64,000 bases of DNA, taken from the NCBI GenBank assembly GCA_026826555.1, contig JAKSZT010054324.1, positions 8,348,445 to 8,412,444 of the forward strand, read 5' to 3'. Source of the DNA: Tolypeutes matacus. Lineage: Eukaryota > Chordata > Mammalia > Cingulata > Chlamyphoridae. Both the position numbers and the translations under genes were made by a program. The notes beneath the pieces are model-generated. The model ran no database searches. It was not told the origin of the DNA and saw only the letters and a program-made list of their open reading frames with translations. Numbering within the stretch: position 1 is the stretch's first letter; every line of letters starts with the position of its first letter. Shown piece by piece: positions 1 through 8,805 of the stretch.

Positions 1-75
1 GTCTGTTGTGTCTACGTCTCATTCCTTCTCTGGGTAACTCAGAGTCTCAGTTGATTTGTCCCATGGGCCGGGACA
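1..75 (+). repeat. 5' LTR, 3' portion only (U5 end)
   Basis: These 75 bases match 8731-8805, the end of the 3' LTR, with three differences at positions 29, 63 and 64. Both copies end in GGGCCGGGACA. The upstream part of the LTR lies before the window. Confidence 0.95.
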
Positions 76-77
76 AG

Positions 78-95
78 TGGCGCCCAACGTGGGGC
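78..95 (+). promoter_or_regulatory. Primer-binding site, tRNA-Lys1,2
   Basis: TGGCGCCCAACGTGGGGC lies two bases after the LTR end. It is the 18-nt site complementary to the 3' end of tRNA-Lys1,2, the primer of type D simian retroviruses. It differs from the tRNA-Lys3 site used by lentiviruses and MMTV. The match appears perfect. Confidence 0.93.
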
Positions 96-150
96 TCGAG
101 TGACATCCAGCGAAAGGAAGCACCGCATCGAACGAGGAGGGCCCTCTCAT

Positions 151-305
151 TCCTAAAGCCGTTACCAGCCATCAGCTGTCACGAGTTCAACGGTGTCGGT
201 GAACGAAGGANNNNNNNNNNCCCAAAGCTGTGACCAGCCATCAGCTGTCACGAAGTCCCCAAAACTGTGATCAGCCATCCGCTGTCACGAAGTTCAACGG
301 TGTGA
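151..305 (+). repeat. Leader direct repeats flanking an assembly gap
   Basis: Three diverged copies of a unit with the core CAGCCATCAGCTGTCACGA start near 151, 221 and 257. Copies 1 and 3 continue into TTCAACGGTGT. Ten Ns at 211-220 lie between copies 1 and 2, so copy number and true length are uncertain. The position, between the primer site and the splice donor, is where retroviral packaging signals usually lie. Confidence 0.85.
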
Positions 306-349
306 ACGCAGAAGCAAGGAAACAGAAGCCTCATCGCAGGAACTCTGGT

Positions 350-358
350 TAAGGTAAG
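350..358 (+). promoter_or_regulatory. Major splice donor
   Basis: AAG|GTAAGA with the cut after 353 is a near-consensus donor 28 bases upstream of the gag ATG, the usual position for the donor of the subgenomic env mRNA. Its likely partner is the acceptor ending at 6034. Confidence 0.75.
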
Positions 359-381
359 AACCCCTTTTATTTCCCTTAGTC

Positions 382-2590
382 ATGGGTCAAAATATTAGTT
401 CCCACAGTCTATATGTAACCCAAATTAAAGATTCTCTCAAATTAAGGGGAATTGGTATTAAAAAGAAAGATCTTGTTAAATTCTTTGCCTTTATAATAGA
501 TACCTGTCCCTGGTTTCCCACAGAAGGTACTATCAGTCAGCGCTGTTGGTTGCGGGTAGGTGACTGTTTAAAAGACTACTATAAAACATTTGGCCCTGAA
601 AAGATTCCTGTCACAGCCTTTTCCTATTGGAATCTTATTAATGAAATACTGAAGGTTAATTCTCCTGAAATAACCAACCTCTGTGAACAAGGGGAGGCTC
701 TACTTAAGAATTACTCTCGTCCTCCTTCCAGATGTTCTTCAGTCTCTATCAATATCCCCGGAGACCCAGAACAGCCTAATAATGATGTGTCTCCTGCAGC
801 CAATTTGGATAGACCGCCTCCTCCCAACTTTACAGTTACTAACTATCTGGAAACGGTCTCTGTTGTGGAACCACTTCAAGACACTGCTATTTCTGCCCCT
901 TCTCCTCCTATTTCACCCCCGAATGTTGATACGCCTACCATCAAGCATCCTTTTCCACCTTTTAACCCGCCTCCCTATAATGTCACTGCATCAGCTCCAC
1001 CCATTCCAGTCCCCGTTAACCCGCCATTTTCAGCATTCACTAGCCCCCCGCCTCAGCTTCCTATAGCTGGGAGAACTGAAGAAGGCTTACAGGCTCAGGT
1101 TGTTAGCCTGCAGGCGGCCCTACAACAGAACCAACAACAGAATGCTGCCTTGCTTAACTCTCTACAGGGAATCACCCAGGCTTTAGCCCAGCTGGGTTCC
1201 CCAACCAATGTTCCTAGTAGCTCCCCACCTGTCCCTCGCAGCACTCCTTATACCTTCCCTATCTTACGCAGAGATAACTCCCCACCCCGACTCCCACGTG
1301 TAAGACATCGCCCATCTCAAAATGGCGCTGGTGAGGAGTCTGAGAGGTCTCAAAATGGCGACGAGGACCTGCCACAAAATGGCGACGGAGATCAGGGAGA
1401 GGCTCAGGCAGCAAATTCTTCCTCCTCCTCTGAGGATGAAGAACCCGCACCGTCCACTACTCCCTCCAAATATAAACCACTTAACCTTAAATATATAAAA
1501 GACTTAAAAAAGGCAGCGAACGATTATGGCCCCACCGCTCCCTTTACTATCGCATTATTAGAAAATCTCAGTGAAAAAGAACTCACTCCCAATGACTGGA
1601 CGCAATTAGCCAAAGCTACCCTGTCCAGCGGTGATTTCCTTTTATGGAAAACCGAAAATGAGGACCGGTGCCGGCGGCTAGCAGACCGTAATGCACAGAA
1701 GCCTGAATCTAAAACCTGGACCTTACAAAAGCTTCTGGGGCTTAGTCCTTACAATCTAAATACAAAGCAGGCACAGTTCCCGTGAGGGCTAATTGGTCAA
1801 GTACAAACCGCGGCTCTACAGGCCTGGCGTAAACTTCCGCAAAAAAGACGCTGCCACGTCCTCCCTAACCAAGGTCACTCAGGGACCGGGTGAGACTTAT
1901 AGTGATTTCTTGGGCAGGCTTAAAGACGCGGCCAGGCGCTTACTTGGGGAAAGTGAAATCAATAGTGAGTTTTTTAAACATCTTGCTTTTGAGAATGCCA
2001 ATTCCGCTTGTCAAGCAGCTATCCGCCCCTTTCGCAATACCCCTATCCATAATTATATCAAACTTTGCTCAAGCATTAGCCCTACGCAGGCTTTACTAGC
2101 CATTGGAGCCGCTTTCCAAAACCAGCAAAAAACAAGCCCCCCAACCTGTTACAATTGTAACCAGCCAGGCCATGTCTCCAGACAATGCCCCGCTAAACGG
2201 GTTCCCCTACAAACCCCATTTCTTCCCCCTGCTAATGCCCCTCCTCCTGTGCCTGGAAAGGTCCTAATCACCAACCGCCCGCCACCTAATACTGTTTGCC
2301 CTCGCTGTAAAAGGGGATACCATTGGGCCACTGATTGCCATTCGAAAACAGATATCTCTGGGCAGCCTCTTCCCCCACGTCAACAGGGAAACTCCAGATG
2401 GGGCCAGCCCCAGGCCCCACCCCAGACAAACCCAGGGGCAATTCGGTTTGTCCAGCCATCTCCAACCACAGTACCTGCGCTCCCAATGATAAATCATGTT
2501 GCGCATCTCAGACCTATGGAGGGCAACAGCAGGAAGTGCAGGATTGGACCTCTGTGCCACCTCCAACACAATACTAACCTCAGAAAATAG
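382..2590 (+). pseudogene. gag: gag, betaretroviral Gag polyprotein (one nonsense codon, one frameshift)
   Basis: Gag builds the virus core. The ATG at 382 opens with Met-Gly, the N-myristoylation signal, followed by a p10-type matrix domain (about residues 1-100). A proline-rich region holds a PPPY late-budding motif at 967-978 (residues 196-199). Next come a Gln-rich probable helix (residues 234-272), an acidic stretch with three QNG repeats (from residue 312), and the start of capsid. An in-frame TGA at 1783-1785 ends this part; the frame stays open past it to about 1840. A one-base slip at the A6 run 1841-1846 moves the rest of capsid to the second frame. The major homology region starts at 1880. 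Two CX2CX4HX4C knuckles lie at 2147-2188 and 2297-2338. The frame ends with TAG at 2588-2590, overlapping pro. Domain identity is firm; the exact indel base is inferred. Confidence 0.95.
2386..2439 (+). promoter_or_regulatory. gag-pro -1 ribosomal frameshift signal: slippery site plus H-type pseudoknot
   Basis: GGGAAAC at 2386-2392 is phased as G GGA AAC in the gag frame, the slippery heptamer type used at gag-pro by type D retroviruses. After a 6-nt spacer, 2399-2405 can pair with 2413-2419 (7 bp). The intervening GCCCC at 2407-2411 can pair with GGGGC at 2435-2439 (5 bp), giving a compact H-type pseudoknot. The pairing was found by eye and not folded computationally. Confidence 0.8.
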
Positions 2591-3349
2591 TCCTCTCCTC
2601 ATACCTACAGGAGTCTATGGCCCACTGCCCCCAAACACCTTTGGTCTAATTCTAGGTAGAGCTAGCACCACACTTCGTGGCATTCAAATATTACCAGACA
2701 TCTTAGATAATGACTTCCAAGGAAACATTAAGCTAATGGTCACTACTAACCATAGCCTTATCTCCATTCCTGCTAATGTTCTCAAGCACAGCTGTTAATA
2801 CTTCCCCTACAGCATATTAATCCCAACGTCAAACAAGACACCAGGAAAGATAGTTGCCCCGGGTCTTCAGACCTTTATTGGACACAAGCCATAACAAAAG
2901 ATCGACCTATCTTAAAGTTAAAACTAAATGGCAAGCCCTTCGAGGGCATCTTAGACACGGGAGCAGATGCTACAGTCATTTCCTCCAAGTTTTGGCCGAA
3001 AAGGTGGCCCCTCACTCCTGCTATAACTCAGTTACAAGGAGTGGGCGGAGGCTGTACACCTCTTCAAAGTTCACAAATCCTCCATTGGGAAGATGAAGAA
3101 GGGAATAAAGGTCTTATAACCCCATATGTGCTTCCTAACCTCCCTGTTAATCTATGGGGCTGTGACATTCTTACTCAAATGAAGGTTTTTCTATGCAGTC
3201 CAAATACTACGGTTACTGCACAGATGCTAAACATGAACTTCATTCCAGGAAAGGGACTAGGGAAAAACAATCAGGGTATGCAACAGCCTGTTTCTGTAAC
3301 GCCCAATCTTCATCGAGCAGGATTAGGGTTCCCACAAAATTTAACATAA
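2392..3349 (+). pseudogene. pro: pro, dUTPase-protease-G-patch (two frameshifts)
   Basis: Pro is made by -1 frameshifting from gag and encodes a dUTPase followed by the aspartic protease that matures Gag and Pol. The dUTPase signature GSAGLDL is at 2532-2552, with a GRAS motif later in the same frame. The protease active site LDTGADATVIS starts at 2951. Towards the end, a glycine-rich GKGLGKNNQG segment near 3250 is the G-patch found in betaretroviral Pro. The frame entered at the slippery site, the dUTPase frame and the protease frame are all different, so small indels lie at about 2480-2525 and 2770-2790. The protease part is open from before 2880 to the TAA at 3347-3349 and overlaps pol by seven bases. 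Confidence 0.92.
3337..3343 (+). promoter_or_regulatory. pro-pol -1 ribosomal frameshift slippery site
   Basis: AAATTTA is phased as A AAT TTA in the protease frame, two codons before the pro stop. A -1 slip leads directly into the pol frame, which is then open for more than 600 codons. I did not see a convincing pseudoknot downstream. Confidence 0.75.
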
Positions 3350-5955
3350 TGGTCACTGACATTCCTGTGCCCCATGCAAACCAAATATCATGGAAAACAA
3401 CAAAGCCCATATGGGTTGATCAGTGGCCTTTACCTTTAACTAAAACCTCAGCAACTATAGAGTTAGTACAGGAACAACTAGCTGCTGGGCATATAGAGCC
3501 TACCTTATCACCTTGGAATACACCCATTTTTGTAATTAAGAAAAAATCTGGAAAGTGGAGACTATTACAGGACCTCAGGGCAGTAAATCAGGCTATGATT
3601 CCAATGGGAGCCTTACAACCCGGCCTCCCCTCTCCAATCGCAATACCCTCTGAATATCACAAGATAGTCATTGACATCCAAGACTGTTATTTTTCCATTC
3701 CCTTACACCCTAATGATAGGCAATATTTTGCTTTCAGCGTCCCACAAATTAATTTCCAGATGCCTATGCCCCGATTTCAGTGGAAAGTCCTGCCACAAGG
3801 CATGGCTAATAGTCCAACCCTGTGTCAACAATTTGTTGCGCACGCCATTCTACCAACAAGGCGGGCTTGGCCACAAATTTATGTTCTCCATTACATGGAC
3901 GATATATTATTAGCAGGACAGAGTTTAATGGAATTACAGTCTTGCTATCAACATCTCATTACACAGCTGAGATTAAATGGCCTCATTATAGCGCCTGAAA
4001 AGGTACAGACATCCACCCCTTTTTCCTATCTTGGGTTTGAACTCTGGGACCAAAAGGTCATTACTCCTAACCTTACCATTAAGACCTCCGACTTAGCTAC
4101 ATTACATGACTTTCAAACACTCTTGGGAGATATCCAATGGCTTCGCCCTTACCTTAAAATAGCCACGGAGACATTAACTCCACTATATAACATTCTAAAA
4201 GGAGATCCTGATCCAACATCCAAACGTGAATTAAACATAGAAGCAAAACAAGCTCTTAACACAGTGAGTCAAGCAATTAAAGAGCAAACCTCTTATCAAA
4301 TAAGCTATGATCTCCCATTAATATTCATCATCTTACCTACGAAACACACTCCTACTGGACTCTTCTGGCAAACCCTGAACAAGCGGGGTCATCCCCTTCT
4401 TTGGGTACATCTTTCAGCTACCCCCGCTCAAGTCCTATCTACATACAGTGCTCTTATATCTACCCTTATAACTAAAGGAAGACAAACTAGCCACCAGCTT
4501 TTTGGTAAGGACCCTGATTCTCTGATTGTCCCTTATACTCAAGAACAAGTTAATTGGCTTTTCCAAACAGATAATGATTGGGCAATAGCTTGCTCCTTTT
4601 TTGCAGGAACTATTGATAATCATTACCCATCTGACCCCCTAATTCAGTTTGCAAAATATCATTCATTTATTTTCCCAAAAGTCACCAAACAAACGCCAAT
4701 TCCTTCCGCCCTTACAGTTTTCACAGACGGCTCAGCCAATGGCACTGCTGCCTATGTCATACAGGGCCGTGCTCATTCTGTGTCGGCACCCTACTCCTCT
4801 GCTCAGTTAATGGAGCTTTTTGCGGTTCTACAAGTATTCAAAATACTTTCAGATCAACCTTTCAACTTATATACTGATAGCCTTTACATTGCCCATTCAG
4901 TACCCTTACTAGAAACTACCCCCTTTATTAAACCAACTAGTAATGCAGTACCACTTTTTTCAAAACTTCAACACCTTGTTTTTAAACGTCAACACCCGTT
5001 CTTTATCGGACATCTTCGGGCCCATTCAAATTTACCTGGACCATTGGCTACTGGAAATGCAATGGCTGATGCAGCCACTCAATTAACATGCCCACTAATC
5101 GTTGAACCGCTAACTACTGCAATTCAAGCTCACGCCCAACACCATCTAAATGCAACCACATTATGATTAAAATATAAAATTACTAGAGACCAAGCAAGAG
5201 AAATTGTCAAAGCCTGTAAAAACTGTGTAACCTTCTTGCCAGTCCCTCACTTGGGAGTAAACCCCAGAGGATTAGTTCCCAATGAGATCTGGCAGATGGA
5301 TGTAACTCACCTCCCTAGTTTTGGCCAGCTCAAATACATTCATGTGTGCATAGACACCTGTAGTGGTTTTATAATGGCTACCTTACAGTCGGGAGAGGCT
5401 TCTAAACACATCATATCCCATCTGTTATCCTGCTTCGCCGTCTTGGGACAACCAAAAATAATTAAAACAGATAACGGCCCAGGATACACTGGAAAGAATT
5501 TTCAGACCTTCTGTCTACAGTCTCAAATCAAGCATACCACTGGAATTCCCTATAATCCACAAGGACAAGGTATTATAGAGCGTGCACACCGCACCCTAAA
5601 AATTACCCAAAGCCGACTAGCCACTAGCTCCTTAAATCTCTCCAAACAACGCCCATGAGATCTCCTTCACCACGCTCTCTTTGTTCTTAATTTTTTAACT
5701 TTAAATGAAGATGGTCAGTCCACGGCTGATCGGCACTGGCACCCCAAAACACAATCTAATCAGACTACTGTCATGTGGCGTGATCCACTAACATCTAAAT
5801 GGCATGGCCCTGACCCCGTGCTTGTGTGGGGGCGTGGGTCCGCCTGTCTATATGATACACAAGGCAACAGCCCACGGTGGCTCCCAGAAAGACTTATCAA
5901 ACAAATAAATCCCCCTGTTGCTGTTAATACTAAATCCAGGGACACACATCCCTAA
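3343..5955 (+). pseudogene. pol: pol, reverse transcriptase-RNase H-integrase (two in-frame TGA codons)
   Basis: Pol copies the RNA genome and inserts the DNA. One reading frame runs the whole length with no indel, broken only by TGA at 5164-5166 and 5656-5658. RT carries YMDD at 3892-3903. RNase H starts around TDGSANG (catalytic Asp at 4726) and keeps the Glu, Asp and His positions downstream. Integrase has an HX3H and CX2C zinc site around the first TGA. Its catalytic triad is Asp codon 5299, Asp codon 5470 and Glu codon 5578, with the expected 35 residues between the last two. The C-terminal domain (tryptophan-rich, 5770-5900) follows the second TGA. The frame closes with TAA at 5953-5955. 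The absence of indels over 2.6 kb suggests a fairly young insertion. Confidence 0.96.
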
Positions 5956-6015
5956 GATTCCCCCCCTTTTTAATAACAAAACCTCCAGGGTGGACACCCC
6001 CCCCCCGAGACGACC

Positions 6016-6034
6016 CTCGCCTTTTATCTTCCAG
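6016..6034 (+). promoter_or_regulatory. Probable env splice acceptor
   Basis: CTCGCCTTTTATCTTCCAG is a pyrimidine tract ending in CAG just after the pol stop and about 210 bases before the env ATG. It is the best acceptor I see between pol and env. It is preceded by a run of about ten Cs near 5997-6006. Confidence 0.6.
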
Positions 6035-6055
6035 CACGAGATACGCCTTCTACTG

Positions 6056-6229
6056 ATGCAACTCTGTACTACTCCAGGACTCTTCCTGTGCGGCCTGGTC
6101 ACTGCCCTTGGAGCTCTCCTGCTGTACGGCGGCACCCCCCGCAGCTGGAGTCCTGCACACAAGATCTTAACCGTCTCACTTTTTGCCACGTATATCGGTT
6201 TGCTTGTTGCCATTTCCTGCCTTTTATAA
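6056..6229 (+). CDS. Small hydrophobic ORF (57 codons) ahead of env, function unknown
   Basis: If the acceptor at 6034 is used, this holds the first AUG of the spliced env message. It encodes 57 residues with two hydrophobic stretches, about residues 9-24 and 40-57, separated by a short Pro/Ser/Trp/His segment. That would fit two membrane passes. The AUG context is weak (CTGATGC), so ribosomes could pass it to reach env. It could be an accessory or upstream ORF, or the displaced start of an older env leader separated by a frameshift near 6230. It resembles nothing I can name. Confidence 0.3.
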   Translation: MQLCTTPGLFLCGLVTALGALLLYGGTPRSWSPAHKILTVSLFATYIGLLVAISCLL

Positions 6230-6246
6230 CTCTCCCTATATACAAA

Positions 6247-8023
6247 ATGGACCAGCCTATCTACTCCATGCTCAAAATCTTCCTTATATGTGTCATGCCA
6301 AGAATCTTGCATGGAGGAATGGGACCTCCCGTTTCTCGTGACGTTTTGCTTGAAAGACTCTATGGCAAGCCTTGTGATTGCGGAGGGGGAAGAATGCCTG
6401 ACCCCCATAGAGATACCACCAAACTCCAGTACATGCATTGTCCCACTCACATAGCCTATCTAATATCTACCCCTAGCAGAACAGGAGGATTGCAGTTGAA
6501 GTGGGTTTGCATAAGTCGTCCAAAAGTAATCCTCTCTGACGACGGCAAACCGGGGCCATGTCCCTGCCGCACTTATTATCCAGCTATTCACTGCAGTTGT
6601 TACTCCTCATTTCAATCCTGTACCGGTCCAAATAACCATACTTATTATACTGCCGTTTTGGTAAAGACATCTACTGGTTCATTTTGAGGATTGGGAACTG
6701 AAGTCCTGGGTAATCCTAAACTTGCCCAGGGCCCCTGTGGAGGCCTAAAAAGTAAAATAGGAGATCAGGTCTGCTGGAACCAAATACCTTCTGTACATGT
6801 GTCAGATGGGGGAGGCCCACAAGACCAAGCTCGACAGATCATTATCCAACATAGAGTAGAAGAATTGGCAAAAAAAACTATTCCCTCAAATTGAATATCA
6901 TCCTCTAGCCTTCCCAAAAGCCGCTAGCTCAGATATAGATGCTCAAACCCATGATATTCTTACAGCCTCCCTTAGGTTACTCAATGAAACCCGTCCTGAG
7001 CTCATTCAGGGCTGTTGACTGTGTCTGCGTACAGGAACCACTATGCCACTAGCTATACCAGCACCCAATGCCACTTATTCTCCTTATCACAATAACTCCT
7101 GTGTCCTTATTCCACCTGTTACAGTGCAACCCATGTTCTTCAATAATTCTCTTTGTTTATTTTCCCCATCACACAACAATAGTGTTGAGCTTGACTTAGG
7201 GATGCTCCAGTTTATGCAATGTAACTCAACACGTAATGTATCTAATGATCTCTGTGCAGACCAGGGTTCAGTATTTGTCTGCGGCAATAATCTAGCCTAT
7301 TCCCTGCTGCCTACTAATTGGACGGGGCTATGCACTCTAGCCTACCTCCTCCCTGACATAGATATTATTTCTGGAAATGAACCTGTGCCTATTCCTAGAT
7401 TGGATTTTATAGCTGGCCACCATAAAAGAGCCGTACACCTTATCCCATTTTTGGCTACCTTAGGTATAACAGGGGTCCTTGCCACAGGATCTGCCGGCCT
7501 AGGAGTGTCTGTTACTCATTATTCAAAATTGTCTAAACAACTAATTGAGGATGTTCAAGCCCTATCCGGCACGATCCAAGACATACAAGACCAATTAGAC
7601 TCGTTGGCTGAAGTAGTCTTACAAAACAGAAGAGGGCTAGATCTATTAACTGTTGAACAAGGAGGGATATGTTTGGCTCTACAGGAAAGATGCTGTTTTT
7701 ATGCCAATAAATCTGGAATTGTCCGGGACAAAATTAAAAAGTTACAGGAGGACCTAGACAAAAGAAGAAAAGAATTAGCTGATAACCCCTTATGGAGTGG
7801 ATTAAACGGAATCCTCCCTTATCTCCTCCCTATACTTGGCCCCATAATAACCCTACTTCTTATACTATCTTTTGGACCATGGGCTATAAGAAAAATAATA
7901 CTGCTAGTTAAGGATCAAATCAATTCTGCCCTAAGTAAACCAATTCAAATACATTATCACCGACTTCACCTCGCTGATCAAGACCTAGCACCAGACATGC
8001 TAGAAGATATCTGCCCTATGTAA
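6247..8023 (+). pseudogene. env: env, gamma-type envelope SU-TM (two TGA codons, one frameshift)
   Basis: Env binds the receptor and fuses membranes. I chose the ATG at 6247 for its strong context (AAAATGG) and the following hydrophobic leader. SU is cysteine-rich and contains SDGGGPQDQAR at 6802-6834, the SDGGGX2DX2R motif of retroviruses that use ASCT2. TGA at 6685-6687 interrupts SU. A slip at the A8 run 6870-6877 moves the rest to another frame. A second TGA at 7016-7018 replaces the expected Trp of the CWLC disulfide-exchange motif. The SU/TM cleavage site reads HHKR (ends 7429) instead of the usual RXKR. TM keeps a hydrophobic fusion peptide, LQNRRGLDLL from 7619 (immunosuppressive-domain region), CX6CC at 7670-7696 and a membrane anchor near 7810-7890. 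From 7043 to 8023 the frame is open. Confidence 0.94.
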
Positions 8024-8185
8024 GTAATAACATCCTCCAACCCTTCCCACTTATGAGCAGCTGAGTGCGAGGCAAAGCACTGCAGGAGACAGTTAAAAGT
8101 GAGTACAACCTAACTGTTCTCTGAGAAGCACGCCTCATTAGCACAAGGGCTCGTTCTAACTGAGCAACATGCTCAATAAAACATT

Positions 8186-8325
8186 GGGCTGGCTAGCCAA
8201 TGACGGGCAACTGGACTGACCCATCAATCAACCTAAGACAGGGACATGGCCTTCTGCTGCCATGTTTCCCAATGACGGGTAAGACTGATCGGGTACAGCC
8301 CCGACCTAAGACAGGCACAGACCCT
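8186..8325 (+). promoter_or_regulatory. Constitutive transport element (CTE)-like RNA
   Basis: Between env and the 3' LTR there are two copies of a paired motif: CCAATGACGGG at 8197-8207 with ACCTAAGACAGG at 8231-8242, and again CCAATGACGGG at 8269-8279 with ACCTAAGACAGG at 8304-8315. Between them CATGGC (8245-8250) pairs with GCCATG (8259-8264) around an 8-nt loop; the flanking GGGA and TTCCC extend that stem. The motifs, their two-fold arrangement and the position match the Mason-Pfizer monkey virus CTE as I know it. That element exports unspliced RNA by binding NXF1/TAP. Structure was judged by eye. Confidence 0.88.
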
Positions 8326-8423
8326 CCTTCGCAAATAGCACATTTGCATATACGAACACCCTTCCACAATGAGGCCTCTACTTCCCTCAGCTAGCTATAC
8401 AATAAATAAGGCTCTAATAAAAC

Positions 8424-8437
8424 AAAAAGGGAGGAGA
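8424..8437 (+). promoter_or_regulatory. Polypurine tract
   Basis: AAAAAGGGAGGAGA directly abuts the TG that opens the 3' LTR. This is the plus-strand primer site of reverse transcription. Confidence 0.9.
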
Positions 8438-8805
8438 TGTTGGAGGCAGCCAGAAAGAGGTGAAGCTAAAATGACCGACCGACAACAAAGAACAAGCCTG
8501 ATCCTGTATTTAGCCTTCTTTGAGGAAGTAGCTCACCCTGCTCCCGCGCGCGCAAAACCTTCCCGCCTTCCACAGATAGCAAACCCTCCCTAGCAACCAA
8601 CTGTGCCCAATCCCAGCCTGCCACATATGCCTTACACGTACCTCCCCTTTCTCATGATATATATGCCACCACCTCCCTCAAGAAAGCAGAAGCAATAAAG
8701 AAGAAGCATGTAGAAAGTCTCTGTGTGTGTGTCTGTTGTGTCTACGTCTCATTCCTTCGCTGGGTAACTCAGAGTCTCAGTTGATTTGTCCCGCGGGCCG
8801 GGACA
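8438..8805 (+). repeat. 3' LTR, complete, 368 bp
   Basis: The LTR starts TGTTGGAGGC after the polypurine tract and ends GGGCCGGGACA, so it has TG...CA ends. A TATATAT box lies at 8658-8664 and AATAAA at 8694-8699, which implies a very short R region, as in type D retroviruses. A TGTG-rich segment follows near 8722. The last 75 bases match the 5' LTR with three differences. It is followed by host sequence GACACATCATTT. Confidence 0.93.

Larger units (their letters stand above)
1..8805 (+). mobile_element. Endogenous retrovirus, type D betaretrovirus-like with gamma-type env (5' LTR truncated by window edge)
   Basis: The order U5, primer-binding site, gag, pro, pol, env, polypurine tract, LTR is complete and collinear on the + strand. 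Gag has two CCHC knuckles, pro has a dUTPase motif, the protease DTG and a G-patch, RT has YMDD, and integrase has D,D-35-E. These together with the tRNA-Lys1,2 primer site place gag-pro-pol in the betaretroviruses. Env has a CX6CC TM, which marks the gamma-type envelope also carried by type D simian retroviruses. All genes carry stops or frameshifts, so it is a fossil. The 5' host flank lies outside the window, so no target-site duplication can be checked. From memory, an ASCT2-using chimeric betaretrovirus has been described in armadillo; whether this copy belongs to that lineage is inference. Confidence 0.97.

Noticed and set aside
2335..2577. 80-codon ORF over the dUTPase start
   Set aside because: Its first part is the legitimate frame after the gag-pro slip, but beyond about 2525 it is out of frame with the dUTPase motifs, so it is not a separate gene.
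3343..3420. Pseudoknot after the pro-pol slippery site
   Set aside because: Only a weak stem with a mismatch (GGTCAC with GTGCCC) is visible, not enough to call.
5848..6450. 200-codon antisense ORF over the pol-env junction
   Set aside because: It lies opposite pol and env coding sequence, has no recognisable domain and no promoter evidence; it is a shadow.
8200..8593. Two short ORFs between env and the LTR, candidates for an accessory gene
   Set aside because: They overlap the CTE-like element, the polypurine tract and the LTR start, and show no protein features.
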